Of a stretch of 64,000 nucleotides of DNA, positions 19,489 through 30,696 are shown one piece after another (within the stretch, counting starts at the first letter, position 1; every line of letters begins with the position of its first letter). The stretch spans positions 992,001 through 1,056,000 of the forward strand of contig OZ345365.1 in NCBI GenBank assembly GCA_977006965.1, in the 5' to 3' direction. The notes beneath the pieces were generated by a model that saw only the letters and a list, made by a program, of their open reading frames with translations, ran no database searches and was not told the DNA's origin. The DNA is from Phymatolithon calcareum (taxonomy: Eukaryota > Rhodophyta > Florideophyceae > Hapalidiales). The position numbers and the translations under genes were made by a program.

Positions 19489-22430
19489 ATGGACCCACCG
19501 ACCGCTGAACAGCGGCAAATGGCGGACGGGGAGCTGGCCGAGCTCTTCACTGCAGACGAAGTGAAGGAGCTTCGTGGCGAAAATTTGTGCAAGTTCTTTA
19601 CGGAGAACTGCAATCAGCGAGACTTGCAGCTCTGTTCTACGGCTGCCTGCGCGCGTGTTCGCGACTACCTCCACAGCCACGATGTGGCTGTTGGAAAGGG
19701 GTCTGGCCAGCCCATCGTGGACTGCTTGCTGAACCTGTTCCCGCCGGCTTCGCCGCAGACTTCTGTTCGCGCGCGCAGTCAAGCTGGAGCTTCGGGGTCT
19801 GGCGACCCCCGCTCCATGTCGGACAGCTCGCTGCTCGCGCCTGCTTTATCAAAGATGACTGCCGTGCGCGACATTGTTAAGTCGCCGCGACATCCGAGCG
19901 ACCAGTATGCCGGACCGCACGAGCCACCATTGCTCTCTACCGTGAAAGAAGCCTTTAGGGCCGACTGCAACGCCTTAAACGTCCCCGAAGACGCTCGCCT
20001 GGACGTCATGTACCGCTTCTTACGCGGTGACGCGCTCAAGCACTTTCGTCGGGCGGTCAGGCCTCTTGCTTCTTCAGCCAACGACGCGTTCCGGCTTCTT
20101 GCTGAGCACTACAAAACATCTGCTCACCAACGGAACAATAAGGACGAGTGGAACCGGCTGACTTTCACTTTACTAGCGTCTCACAACCGCGAAAAGAGTG
20201 ACGCTGAGGTCCTTCAGCTACTCTACAACCAAGCCCAGGACTTGCAGACCCTGCTGGGTCCGCCTTACACGTGAGACCTTCTACTTTGTGACTTTCTTGT
20301 CCGGGCTACGTCAACTACTCCGTTCGCTCGTCACCTTAAGGACGAAGATGCTGAGCGAAAACCGCACGCTTTGTATACTCAACTTCTAAACGCGATCAAC
20401 CGTGAAAACCGGGAGAAAGAACGAGCTCAGGTAGGTGGAGTTACTGCTATTGCAGGCTCCTCCGCAGCTGGACCGTCGTCTCGCTCACTGCCGGGAACGT
20501 TTTTCGTAGATGAGGCCGGCGAGTACGAGATATTCTACACCAACTCGGGCTCGCCCAGTATCCGTCGCCGCGCTATGCGTAACCCACTCCGTGACTTTCG
20601 CAACAGAGGCCGCTCCCGCGGCAGAGGCGGGTTTGCTGGCAACAGACCAGGAGACCAACGACGGTACAACCCTGGCGTCGTGCCGCAGTTCAATAGGAAA
20701 GACCATACCGGGAACTATATGCTTTGCAATTTATGCAACAGCTGGTTCCATCTGATCGCTGACTGCCCGTATCGCACCAAGGCGACGGCCATAATGTTTG
20801 AGGAAGAGCATGTACATCCGGCGGAAGACAACCTTGAGGTCGCTGCGAACGCTGCTGACGACGAAAGGCTCAACAATGTAGATGAACAAGATGAACAGGC
20901 GACCGCATTCTTTGCCCAAGTTGCTGAACACCAAAGTACTCACGCTTTTACTGGAGAAAAATTGCCCTTCTCAGCCCCAATATCTCTGGATATTCACTTC
21001 ACGGAGATATCCAGCGTACCGTTCTTGGGTATCTGCATGGACGAAGGCGCTACTGAATCTATCTGCGGCAAGCCACAGTACGAGGCTTACCTCAGAACTG
21101 TCCACATTCCAGCGAGCCTAAGCAAGCTCCGCCCTTCCGGAGTACCGCTTCGATTTGGCGGAAAGGGGGACAAGCAACTGGTGTTACCTTCTCTTGGGAT
21201 AGCCACTATACGTTTCCCCGTACAGGGCTACGGGTTTTACGAGTACAAGTCGCATATTGTGGACAACGATGTACCTATGCTCCTTGGTCTACGCCTGCAA
21301 CGAGAACTGAAGGCAACTACCGTCAAAAATGACCAAGGACCCGAGTTCATAGAGTTCCCAAACTTGTTTCGCCTTCCTTTAACCTTCAAGCGTGGCCACC
21401 TCTTCTATCAGTTCCCTGCGAATGAAGTCCTCTTTACTGAGACCGAGCTCTACAAGCTTCATCGAAACCTTGGGCATCCCACCGCAGCAACCACGTTCCG
21501 AACTCTCGATCGCGCCTACCCTCTTGAAAATACGCATGATGACAAGCAAAAGCTGGAAAATATCGTTAGCAACTGCTTTGCGTGCGAAAAGTACAAGCGT
21601 ATGCCTCAGCGCTATCGCGCTTCTGCACCCGACGAGATCGTATTCAACCAGGACGTTGCCATTGATATCATGTTCATCGATGGAAGTCCAATCCTGCATG
21701 CTGTTTGTAAGCACACGCACCTCTCCCGGGCAGCCGTCCTGCCTGCTCAAGATGGCCGTACCATCTGGGAGACTTTCATGCGTATCTGGGTATGTCCTTA
21801 TCTTGGAGCACCTGTCAACATCTGGGTTGATCAGGCTAAGCAGTTCATCTACGGGATCTTCGTCATTCTTTGCAACTCCCTTGGTGCTAACATTGTACCA
21901 GTTGCAGTCGAGGCGCACTGGTCTCTTGTGGTCGAACGATACCATGAGCCCCTCCGTAGAGTCGTAAGAAAGCTGAGAACTGACTGTCCTGACGTGCCTT
22001 TGGACGTACTCGTTGACTACGCAAACATGGTTATGTCACATACGATGGGACCCGAGGGGTTTACGACGGCGATATTGGCCTTTGGGGCAGAGCCTCGCCT
22101 CCCGATTGCGGACTTAGCTCAAGTCCCAGTGACCGTCATACAGCGCATGGAAGTTGCTGTTATCGCCCGTCGCGAGTACGAGAGCGTGGTGGCCAAAATG
22201 CGTGTAACCAAGGCCATGGCTTCTCCCGCTCCCAGTGAGAGTTTCCTCACTGTCAACCCAGGGGACAAAGTGCTCGCCTTTCGCGAGAAAAAAGGCTGGA
22301 TGGGACCATACAAGTTCATGTCTAATGCTGGAAAGCTTGCTCTAGTTGTCGATGCCGCCAACAGGCAGCATACTTTTCATGTCACTCAGCTCAAACCCTA
22401 TCCTGAGATGCCAGCCTTAGAGGACCTCTC
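19489..22430 (+). pseudogene. Copia A gag-protease-integrase, one in-frame TGA
   Basis: Starts at the ATG 19489 (MDPPTAEQRQMAD). The helical gag region is interrupted by a single TGA at 20272-20274; the same frame stays open on both sides. Then follow an RG-rich tract, a CCHC zinc knuckle (CNLCNSWFHLIADC, from ~20725), and an aspartic protease site written MDEGATES instead of the usual D-(S/T)-G. The integrase has the HHCC finger (HRNLGH...CFAC, ~21460-21590) and a DDE core (D in DIMFIDG, D in WVDQAKQF, E in VEAHWSLVVERYHE). The frame is cut at 22430 by insertion of the inner element, which brings its own stop at 22488. Confidence 0.9.
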
Positions 22431-22920
22431 TGTTGGAAATGTGACTGCTTGGAGCTCTTATCGCAGTACACATTATCCTTTCTCATAAGTCTCTAACCAT
22501 TTCTCATATGTTATGATAGAATCAATCCATGTTTTTTCATCTTTACTGACAATGTAGCAGTTCAATCAATTTCTTGATTGATCTTGTTATTGTCAGTAAT
22601 TCAATCATTTTGTTGATTGAATCAATCACAGTCGACAATTCAATCTTTTAGTTGATTGAATCAATCACAGTTAGTAGTGCAATGAGCATCAGAAGTCTTA
22701 TCATACCTCAATCTGAAGCCTATATAAGACCCGGATCTGAAGCCCCGACTCAATAAACCAAGGAACATCTCACAACCAACCCAACCATCTCAACCATCTC
22801 AACCATCTCAACCATCTCAACCATCTCAACCATCTCAACCATCTCAACCATCTCAACCATCTCAACCATCTCAACCACCTCAACCATCTCAACCATCAAC
22901 AACCAAACCTCCATACAACA
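22431..22920 (+). repeat. Copia B 5' LTR with TATA box and 9-bp tandem repeat
   Basis: Begins TGTTGGAAATGTG and ends CTCCATACAACA. U3 has repeated ATTCAATCA/TTGATTGAATCAATCAC inverted motifs. A TATA box (TATATAAG) is at 22721 and AATAAA, the usual polyadenylation signal, is at ~22752. About ten to eleven units of CAACCATCT fill 22783-22900. Confidence 0.93.
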
Positions 22921-22934
22921 GGTTATGGGCCCAG
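22921..22934 (+). promoter_or_regulatory. Copia B primer-binding site for half-tRNA-iMet
   Basis: GGTTATGGGCCCAG directly after the LTR is complementary to the anticodon stem-loop of eukaryotic initiator tRNA-Met (CUGGGCCCAUAACC). Drosophila copia and yeast Ty5 use a cleaved half of tRNA-iMet in this way. It implies the same priming here. Confidence 0.88.
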
Positions 22935-23615
22935 ATAACGCGTAATCAACCAGCGCTATCACCTTACCGAGGGGTCCTCCTTCCCTCTCGGCAATTCATT
23001 CTCAACCAATTTTCATCATCAAAAGGTTTAAAACCCTGTGGTATCTGCGCCATCCATCGGTCACCCTAAAAGCGACTCTGCACAGAGTATAATCTACGAA
23101 ACAGTCTGACAACATCCGTGCTCTGCTACGTGGTGAAAGGGATATACGCTTGAGAAATCGAGTAGTCTTCCGAGTATCCACCTGGACGCATCTCGGCTCT
23201 GCAGAATTCTGTTGTGTGATTGGAAGGGAATCTGAAAGACTTGTTGGAGTACGGTTTACCGATTTGAAAGACAGTCTGCCACGCACAGCGCGTGGTCAGT
23301 AGGCCCCGTATACTCATCTTCAAGGAAAAGGTCGCAATTATAGCCTCACGAAGTACTTGCTCGGTGGGGTGTGCCAACATCAACATTGGAATTTAGGACA
23401 TTGGAATTGACGGATACGTCTTGCAGTGCGTGTTGTCGGCTGCAGGTTCAGGTGTACCAAAACGCCACAAGAGGTAAACGGCCTAGAGCCAGCCCTATCT
23501 TCAAGAGGTATACGGCCAAGAGCCATCCCCAGATCAAGCTCCGGGTCACACTGACTCGACGCGAATTTCCTATAAGGGATAGATTGCCTTGATAGTTAAC
23601 TTTTGTTAACTCGCA

Positions 23616-26600
23616 GTGGACTCCCCGAACGGATCTTCGACAAGATTTCAAGAACCCCCAGTCCAAAATATGGACAACTCGCAAGGAACGCTGAAGGTCG
23701 AAAAACTAACCGAGACCAATTTCCACGCTTGGAAACAGAAAATTCAGCTAGTACTATCATTCCGCGAGCTCGATGAGTACATCGAGGTAAGCCCTCCGGC
23801 AAGGGACACAGACGAGTTCAAAGTCTGGCGTCGACATGACAATAAGGCTAAAGCGATTATTGGTCTATCCCTTTCCGATGTCCATCTCGAACATGTCCGA
23901 GGTGTCGAAACGGCGAAAGCAATGTGGCAGGCGATTCTCAACATATTCGAACGCCATACGCTTCTTAACAAACTCGCTGCTCGTCGCAAGTTCTATACCG
24001 CCACAATGCTCGAGGGCGAAAAGATACTGCCATACACCAACCGAATTCGTCAGCTCGCATCCACACTCAAATCAATGGGTGTTGACATCGACGACAAGGA
24101 AATGGCAATGGCTGTCCTGAATGGTCTTCCGGATCGTTATGACAGTCTCATCAGTGCCTTAGACGCACTTGGGAACGAGGACGAGACATTCTCTCTCGAG
24201 TTTGTGAAGAGCCGACTTCTACAAGAGGAGCAACGTATGACTATGCGCCTCGAAGCCTCGACGGAGAAGTCTGAGTCCACAGCTCTTGTAAGTGCAACTC
24301 AAAATGGTTCATACGCCTACGACCATTGTGATCATTGCAATCGAGCTGGACATCCTTCTCTCAGGTGTTGGGTCAAGTTTCCACACCTTGCACCACCGGG
24401 ATACAAACCTCCGGGTCGAAAAGGAAAGAAGGACAAACCGACTGCCTTAATTGCTGGTGAAACAGAATCTATTCGTGTCATGTCTGATTCTGACTACGTT
24501 TGCTTAATGGCAAAGGTTCGAAACTCAAACATTCCCGAAAAGTCCACGTCATGGATTATCGACTCTGGAAGCACATCCCACATGACATTCGATCGTTCAA
24601 TCTTTGTCTCATACACGGAAATGAGGTCGACTGTCGAAATGGGAACTAGAGCAACTGCAACGATAGCAGGAAAAGGCGATGCTATCGTGACACTCAGCAT
24701 CAACGGAAAACAGTCTCAGTGTATGCTCCAAAACGTTCTTCATATTCCGGACTTTGGTTATTCGCTCCTTTCCGTTTCTAAACTGGACGTATATGGGTAT
24801 GGGATCTTATTCAAAAGCAAACGGTGCTACATCAAGGCACATGATGAGATTATCGCCCAAGGTACTCTCCGCAAAGATCTATACATTCTAGATCGTCCGG
24901 AGAACAAACCCATGTCCAAGGAAACATCCCTCGTCAGCCTACAGCTATGGCATGAGCGTCTCGCGCATGTCAGTCCTACTGGAATCTCCGGCATGGCACG
25001 CCATGGGGTTGTAAAAGGATTGCATATCGATCCAGGGTCTTCGTCGGACAATGTATGCAAAGGTTGCATTGCTGGGAAAGCACATCGTGCTCCTATCCCG
25101 AAGTCTAGTGGTTCTCGGTCGGACGCACTTCTCGATCTCGTGCATTCCGACGTTCTCGGTCCAATTGACATCCCATCACTAGGTGGCTCTCGGTATTTCA
25201 TCACGTTTATCGATGATCACTCCAAATGGACCACAGTTTTCACCATGCGAAAGAAGTCCGAGAGCTTCGAGTGCTTTCAGAAATTTCACAAATACGCTGA
25301 AACACACACCGGAAGAAAGCTGAAATACCTCAACGTACATCAATTCTCACTGGCACCTAAGCTCAAAGCTATTCGGACCGATAACGGAGGAGAATACTTG
25401 TCAAATGAGTTCAAGTCATATCTTTCCGATCACGGCATTCACCATCAACTCACCGTTGCTTACACTCCTCAACAGAATGGGGTGGCTGAGCGCATGAACC
25501 GCACTTTACTCAACTTAGTGCGCTCGATGCTTCATCACAAAGGCATCGAGAAGAAGTTCTGGGCTGAAGCACTGTCAACTGCTGTGTATGTCCGAAATCG
25601 AGTTACGTCGCGAGGACTTCCTTCGAACACGACCCCCCATCACATGTGGATGGGAGCCGCACCAAACTTGGAACACTTACGCGTATTTGGCGCTAAGTGT
25701 TGGTACGTGATTCCGAAAAAGAAGGTCAAGAAACTCGACTCTCGCACTCGTGAAGCGATCATGATGGGATACTCGTTTGCATCTAAGGGATACAAGTTAT
25801 GGGATCCTAATGCATGCAAGGTGATCGTATCTCGGGATGTTGTATTTGACGAATCGGCATGCGAAACTGAGAATCCTAAAACGGATATACCAATCAGCTT
25901 TCCAAATGCAGGGTTTGACCAAAGCTTTCACGATGCTTTTGAAACCGAGGAAGCTACCGAAATTCCTCCAGCGATCATCAAGGTCGAGCAGAAACTCAAG
26001 TATGCCAACATCCGTGAGGTTGCTGTGAAAGCCGAGGACGTTGCAGTGGAGGGTACCGTGGACGAACGAAAGGACAACGGTCAGCACAGTATCTCTAAAG
26101 AAGAATCTATCTCATCTTCTAATGCTGACGCAACTCCTGAGTTAGTCGCAAGACCCATACTTCGTCGATCCACCCGTGTCTCAAAGCCACCAAATTATTT
26201 CTGGAATTCTGGTCCGCATACAGCCATGTTGGCTCTCGAATCCGCCAACTTTGCAACTGAAACTGCTTTGTCTTCTCAAGAAGTTCCGCAGACTTTCAGA
26301 AGCGCGACGTCTAAAGACAACGTTGACTATTGGTCCCCTGCGATTGAGAAAGAACACTCATCTCTCATGCGCAACAAGACTTGGACATTAGTACCACGCG
26401 AATCCGGAATGAACGTTCTCCCTTGCAAATATGTGTTTAAAGTCAAGGACACTGGCCCGAAAGCTCGCATTGTCGCGAAAGGGTTCCGACAGGTGCACGG
26501 TGTGGATTACGGCGAAACATATGCCCCAGTCGTGAAGTTCACATCAATTCGGATTCTTCTCGCCACGGTGGCAGTTCATGATCTCGAACTTGTCCAAATG

Positions 26601-27833
26601 GATGTCGTCACTGCATTCTTGCACGGAGACTTGGATGAAGATATTTACATGGACGTTCCCGCCGGATTTCGCGATCCCAAGCGTCCTGACCTCGTGTGTA
26701 AACTGTTGAAGGCACTCTACGGGATAAAACAAGCTCCCCGACAATGGCATGCTAAGATTGATGATTTCTTAATCAATGAACTCGGATTTACAAGCAGTCC
26801 GAATGACCCGTGTCTTTATGTTCGGCACACATCCAAGAGCATTATGATCATTGCATTGTACGTCGATGACTTGCTCATTGCTGGCAACGATAATGTTGCC
26901 ATTGCTTGGATGAAGGGGGAGCTTAACCGGCGATTCGAGATGAAGTATCTTGGAAACGCAAGCGTATTCCTCGGATTGGAGATCCGTCGGGATCGTGATC
27001 TCCGAACATTACACCTATCGCAGAAGTCGTACGCGGAAACCGTTTTGAAGCGGTTTAACTTGGAAAATTCGAAACCGGTACCAACGCCGATGGAGCCTTA
27101 CAAGAAAACCAGTACCGTGCATGAACTCGACATCACAGATTCGGTTTCATCTGAGGTTCCGTATCGACCTGCAATTGGAAGCGTTATGTATCTGATGGTT
27201 GGAAGTCGGCCGGATATCTCGGATGCTGTCGGAAAACTCTCTTCCTTCTGTGAGAATCCACTGCAAATCCATTGGACGGCTGTTAAGCGTGTTTTACGTT
27301 ACATCGCCGGAACTCGTGATCATGGGATTCTATTTCGCAAAGACAGAAGTTTGACTCCAGTGGGGTATAGCGACTCCGACTGGACAGGCTGTCAAGAAAC
27401 TCGCAAGTCGACAAGTGGATACGTCTTCATGCTTGCAGGGGGAGCAATTAGCTGGCGATCCAAGAAGCAAACCATTGTCGCGACATCGTCATGTGAGGCT
27501 GAATACATTGCAGCATGTGCCGCCGCGAAAGAAGCAGTCTGGCTTTCGCGATTGGTTTCCGACATACTTGGTTTCAGCAAGCCATCTCGCATCCTCATCT
27601 TCTCGGACAACCAAGGCGCTATATCATCCACTCAGAACGAGGCAATTACCCAACGAAACAAACATATTGATATTCAATATCACTATGTTCGCGAAGCTGT
27701 GGCAACCGAGAAAGTGGAATTCAAGTACTGTCCGACGGAGTGCATGGTCGCTGATGCACTTACGAAACCCCTAAGTCGAATCAAGGTATCCGAGTTCGCG
27801 AAAAAGATGGGGTTGCATCCTGCACGTTCGTAA
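23616..27833 (+). CDS. Copia B gag-pol polyprotein (1405 aa, intact)
   Basis: A single frame encodes all copia domains in order. Gag comes first (UBN2-type, FHAWKQKIQLVL...), with a CCHC knuckle CDHCNRAGHPSLRC (~residue 238). The protease has DSGSTSHM (~315). The integrase has the HHCC finger (WHERLAHVS...CKGC) and DDE residues in VHSDVLGP, IRTDNGGEY and NGVAERMNR. The RT has KARIVAKGFRQ and the catalytic LYVDDLLIAG (~1082). RNase H has YSDSDWTGC (~1251), SCEAEYIAA and SDNQGAI, ending near ADALTKPLS. No stop, frameshift or missing catalytic residue was seen. Length is normal for the family. The TATA box in the LTR is the likely promoter. It is probably competent for transposition. Confidence 0.97.
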   Translation: MDSPNGSSTRFQEPPVQNMDNSQGTLKVEKLTETNFHAWKQKIQLVLSFRELDEYIEVSPPARDTDEFKVWRRHDNKAKAIIGLSLSDVHLEHVRGVETAKAMWQAILNIFERHTLLNKLAARRKFYTATMLEGEKILPYTNRIRQLASTLKSMGVDIDDKEMAMAVLNGLPDRYDSLISALDALGNEDETFSLEFVKSRLLQEEQRMTMRLEASTEKSESTALVSATQNGSYAYDHCDHCNRAGHPSLRCWVKFPHLAPPGYKPPGRKGKKDKPTALIAGETESIRVMSDSDYVCLMAKVRNSNIPEKSTSWIIDSGSTSHMTFDRSIFVSYTEMRSTVEMGTRATATIAGKGDAIVTLSINGKQSQCMLQNVLHIPDFGYSLLSVSKLDVYGYGILFKSKRCYIKAHDEIIAQGTLRKDLYILDRPENKPMSKETSLVSLQLWHERLAHVSPTGISGMARHGVVKGLHIDPGSSSDNVCKGCIAGKAHRAPIPKSSGSRSDALLDLVHSDVLGPIDIPSLGGSRYFITFIDDHSKWTTVFTMRKKSESFECFQKFHKYAETHTGRKLKYLNVHQFSLAPKLKAIRTDNGGEYLSNEFKSYLSDHGIHHQLTVAYTPQQNGVAERMNRTLLNLVRSMLHHKGIEKKFWAEALSTAVYVRNRVTSRGLPSNTTPHHMWMGAAPNLEHLRVFGAKCWYVIPKKKVKKLDSRTREAIMMGYSFASKGYKLWDPNACKVIVSRDVVFDESACETENPKTDIPISFPNAGFDQSFHDAFETEEATEIPPAIIKVEQKLKYANIREVAVKAEDVAVEGTVDERKDNGQHSISKEESISSSNADATPELVARPILRRSTRVSKPPNYFWNSGPHTAMLALESANFATETALSSQEVPQTFRSATSKDNVDYWSPAIEKEHSSLMRNKTWTLVPRESGMNVLPCKYVFKVKDTGPKARIVAKGFRQVHGVDYGETYAPVVKFTSIRILLATVAVHDLELVQMDVVTAFLHGDLDEDIYMDVPAGFRDPKRPDLVCKLLKALYGIKQAPRQWHAKIDDFLINELGFTSSPNDPCLYVRHTSKSIMIIALYVDDLLIAGNDNVAIAWMKGELNRRFEMKYLGNASVFLGLEIRRDRDLRTLHLSQKSYAETVLKRFNLENSKPVPTPMEPYKKTSTVHELDITDSVSSEVPYRPAIGSVMYLMVGSRPDISDAVGKLSSFCENPLQIHWTAVKRVLRYIAGTRDHGILFRKDRSLTPVGYSDSDWTGCQETRKSTSGYVFMLAGGAISWRSKKQTIVATSSCEAEYIAACAAAKEAVWLSRLVSDILGFSKPSRILIFSDNQGAISSTQNEAITQRNKHIDIQYHYVREAVATEKVEFKYCPTECMVADALTKPLSRIKVSEFAKKMGLHPARS

Positions 27834-27854
27834 GCTTCTTCGATCGAGGGGGAG

Positions 27855-28317
27855 TGTTGGAAATGTGACTGCTTGGAGCTCTTATCGCAGTACACATTAT
27901 CCTTTCTCATAAGTCTCTAACCATTTCTCATATGTTATGATAGAATCAATCCATGTTTTTTCATCTTTACTGACAATGTAGCAGTTCAATCAATTTCTTG
28001 ATTGATCTTGTTATTGTCAGTAATTCAATCATTTTGTTGATTGAATCAATCACAGTCGACAATTCAATCTTTTAGTTGATTGAATCAATCACAGTTAGTA
28101 GTGCAATGAGCATCAGAAGTCTTATCATACCTCAATCTGAAGCCTATATAAGACCCGGATCTGAAGCCCCGACTCAATAAACCAAGGAACACCTCACAAC
28201 CAACCCAACCATCTCAACCATCTCAACCATCTCAACCATCTCAACCATCTCAACCATCTCAACCATCTCAACCACCTCAACCATCTCAACCATCAACAAC
28301 CAAACCTCCATACAACA
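27855..28317 (+). repeat. Copia B 3' LTR
   Basis: Same as the 5' LTR except for three fewer 9-bp units and one visible substitution (CACCTC for CATCTC near 28192). Followed by the second CTCTC. Confidence 0.95.
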
Positions 28318-28322
28318 CTCTC

Positions 28323-29865
28323 TCCTGTGGTACAAGCGTTCATAGTGAAGGTCTGCAACAAAAAGAACGATCCTCGCTTTAAAGACTCCCAGCAGAAGGA
28401 GTACAACGGCATCCTGGCAAAAGGAGGAGTGAAGCCAGTTCTACGCTCTGAGATTCCCCCTGGTGCAAACTTCGTCGGCAATCGATATGTCAACGTCATT
28501 AAGGACTTTGGTTCTGAATTCGAGCGACTGAAATCGCGATGGATTCTTCTCGGGTACAGCGACAGAGAAAAGGATTTTATAGTGAATGAGGCGCCTGTGC
28601 TCATGCGCTTCAGTCTTCGCATTATCTTCTTCTTGGCCGTCTCCTTCTTTGACAATGTCCTGTGGACCAGAGACGCCGAGCAGGCCTACTTCCAGTCCAA
28701 GCCGTTGCCACGTGCTGTATACACCGACCCGCCACAGGAGTCTAAGCTCGATCCGGAACATTATGCCCTACAGATCGTGCTGCCTCAGTACGGACTTGCA
28801 GAGTCTAGTACCTGCTGGCGCCACCAGTATGCTCCAGTGTACACCAAGGACTTGAAAATGTCCTCAGCGCACATTGACCCCTTTCTTTACTACCGAAAGA
28901 CAGACGGTAAGCTCATCGGCGTCACTGGCCTCGTTACGGATGACACTGCAAACACGGGTACTCTCCAGTTTGCTGAGGAAGAAGCCAAAGCTACCTCACG
29001 CTTCATGACGAACAAGCATGAGATAGCTAAAGAGAAGGAATTCCGGTTCTTCGGGCAACAAGTGACGATGTCTAATGATGGCCTGATAGTCCGTCAGTAT
29101 GCGCACATCAACGAAATGGAGCTGATGGATTCCTCTGCAGCAGAAGTGAACCAGAAGGAGTTCCGCAGCCAGCGAGGAAAGCTGTTGTACGTGACGCAGA
29201 CTTCCCAGCCGCTCTACGCCTATGATGCTGCCTATCTGTCGCAAGTAAACCCTGATCAGGCCAAGTCTGCTGACGTACGTGCTCTGAACAAATCAGTGCG
29301 TGCTCTAAAAGCTACTCCCAAGCAAGGACTACTGTTCCCCAAGTTGGACATGGATTCTGTTACCATACGCGTCTACACTGACGCTGGCCACAATACAAAC
29401 CCTGATCTAACGTCTCAGCTGGGAGTTATAGTCCTTGTTGTGGACAGAGACCTTCACTGCAATATACTACACTGGTCATCAAATAAGTGTTCGCGCCACA
29501 CTAAGTCAATGATACCTGCTGAGACTTACGCTTTTGCAGATGGATACGACATAGGAGTGTCGTTCAAAATGCTGCTGGAAGATATGCTTTCTCGTGAGTT
29601 CAAGCTCTTCTTGTTCACGGACTGCAAGTCTCTCTTCGATACTATTACTAAGTATCGCCGTACCAAAGAGCTCCAACTCATGTACGAGATATCTGATATC
29701 CGTCGGGCTTATGAGTCATTAGAGATCTCGAATATCGCATGGATCCGGACAGAGTTCAACATTGCCGACAGCCTCACGCGCCATGCCAAGAACCATATCC
29801 TTCAGCAAGTCCTTTCCACGGGATACATTCAGCACCCGATTGAGGAATGGATTTCGAAGTCGTGA
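28323..29865 (+). pseudogene. Copia A reverse transcriptase and RNase H (resumed frame)
   Basis: The outer element's pol continues here in the same frame as 20275-22430: the inner element plus its duplication is 5892 bp, a multiple of three. RT contains FVGNRYVNVIKDF, the motif A region WTRDAEQAYFQSKPLP and a catalytic box written GLVTDDTANTG (VTDD instead of YVDD). RNase H shows D in YTDAGHNTN, E in PAETYAFADG and D in FTDCKSLFD, with the family ending FNIADSLTR. No stop in 510 codons. As a transcript it would now lack a start unless spliced or reinitiated. Confidence 0.9.
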
Positions 29866-30368
29866 GTATCCGCTTTTCTTTCTTTCTTTCTTTTATTGCG
29901 GGATTTATCAGAGCTGGTAAACAACTCCACATCCTTACGGCTCCAGTAGACTTAACAGATACGAGTGGTACTTGATGTCACAACAGCTGCCCAAGCTGCA
30001 CAATGTGCAGACCTTGGGGAAGCTTAACATCTATATCGCTACATAGCCAATCTTCAATCGCCGTCCTTCAAAGGGATGCCCCGGGTTGGAAACCATTTAG
30101 GACGCTCACGGTAGCTAGTCATCTCGCTGCCTTCTTTCATCTTCTTCTGTCTTCTCTCCCAGCTTCCTTGAGCGTTGCGGCACACCACTCAGGGCGGAAT
30201 CCATGTACTACCATACTACCAGAAGGTGATAGTCTTCTCCCACGGGGAGGCCGGATCACAGCTCTTGCCGCTTTTCAATGCATACCCGCTTTCACCGCCT
30301 GCTTACACCGAAACATCGAATGAATACCCCAAGTCTGGGGAAAGAAGAAAAATAGAAATTGGATTGAA

Positions 30369-30696
30369 TGTGAGTATGGGCCACACAATTGCACGGCCAG
30401 AGAGAATATCTGTACTGTATCCAATGATATGTTAGAAGGTATTCGATTGGTGCATATCTCCTTATTAGTGATCCGGGGGTGCAGCGCGCCCTCACCCGTT
30501 TGCCCCCGTTTGTACTCTGTACTTAGGAAGTGCTGTGCTGCGCGCTGTCGCAGCGCACACATAGAATACACACACCAAAACCGAGTAAACGAACATTTCG
30601 TTTTGACTAAGGACGCTTATCGCTTCGGCGTGCTTCCTTCTTGACGCCACTACCGCTAAGGCGGGGCGTCTATTCCGAATAATTGCCACACCCACA
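30369..30696 (+). repeat. Copia A 3' LTR
   Basis: 328 bp, identical to 18781-19108 by eye. Confidence 0.93.

Larger units (their letters stand above)
22431..28317 (+). mobile_element. Ty1/copia retrotransposon 'B' (inner, intact)
   Basis: 5887 bp inserted in Copia A between copies of CTCTC (22426-22430 and 28318-28322), a perfect 5-bp target duplication. LTRs are 22431-22920 (490 bp) and 27855-28317 (463 bp). They differ by 27 bp (three units of a 9-bp repeat) and, by eye, one base. The primer site follows the 5' LTR directly, and a GAGGGGGAG polypurine tract (27846-27854) precedes the 3' LTR. One uninterrupted gag-pol ORF. This looks like a recent insertion of a potentially active element. 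Confidence 0.97.
18781..30696 (+). mobile_element. Ty1/copia retrotransposon 'A' (outer element)
   Basis: 328-bp LTRs at 18781-19108 and 30369-30696, starting TGTGAGTATGGG and ending CCACACCCACA, identical by eye over their full length. The order gag, protease, integrase, RT, RNase H is copia. Without the inner element it is about 6.0 kb. A purine-rich tract (GGGGAAAGAAGAAAAATAGA, from ~30339) precedes the 3' LTR. No 5-bp target duplication is visible (CGCGG before, GGAGT after). The coding region has one in-frame TGA. Confidence 0.93.

Noticed and set aside
22750-22962. Minus-strand ORF of repeating M-V-E residues
   Set aside because: It is the translation of the 9-bp tandem repeat in the Copia B LTR.
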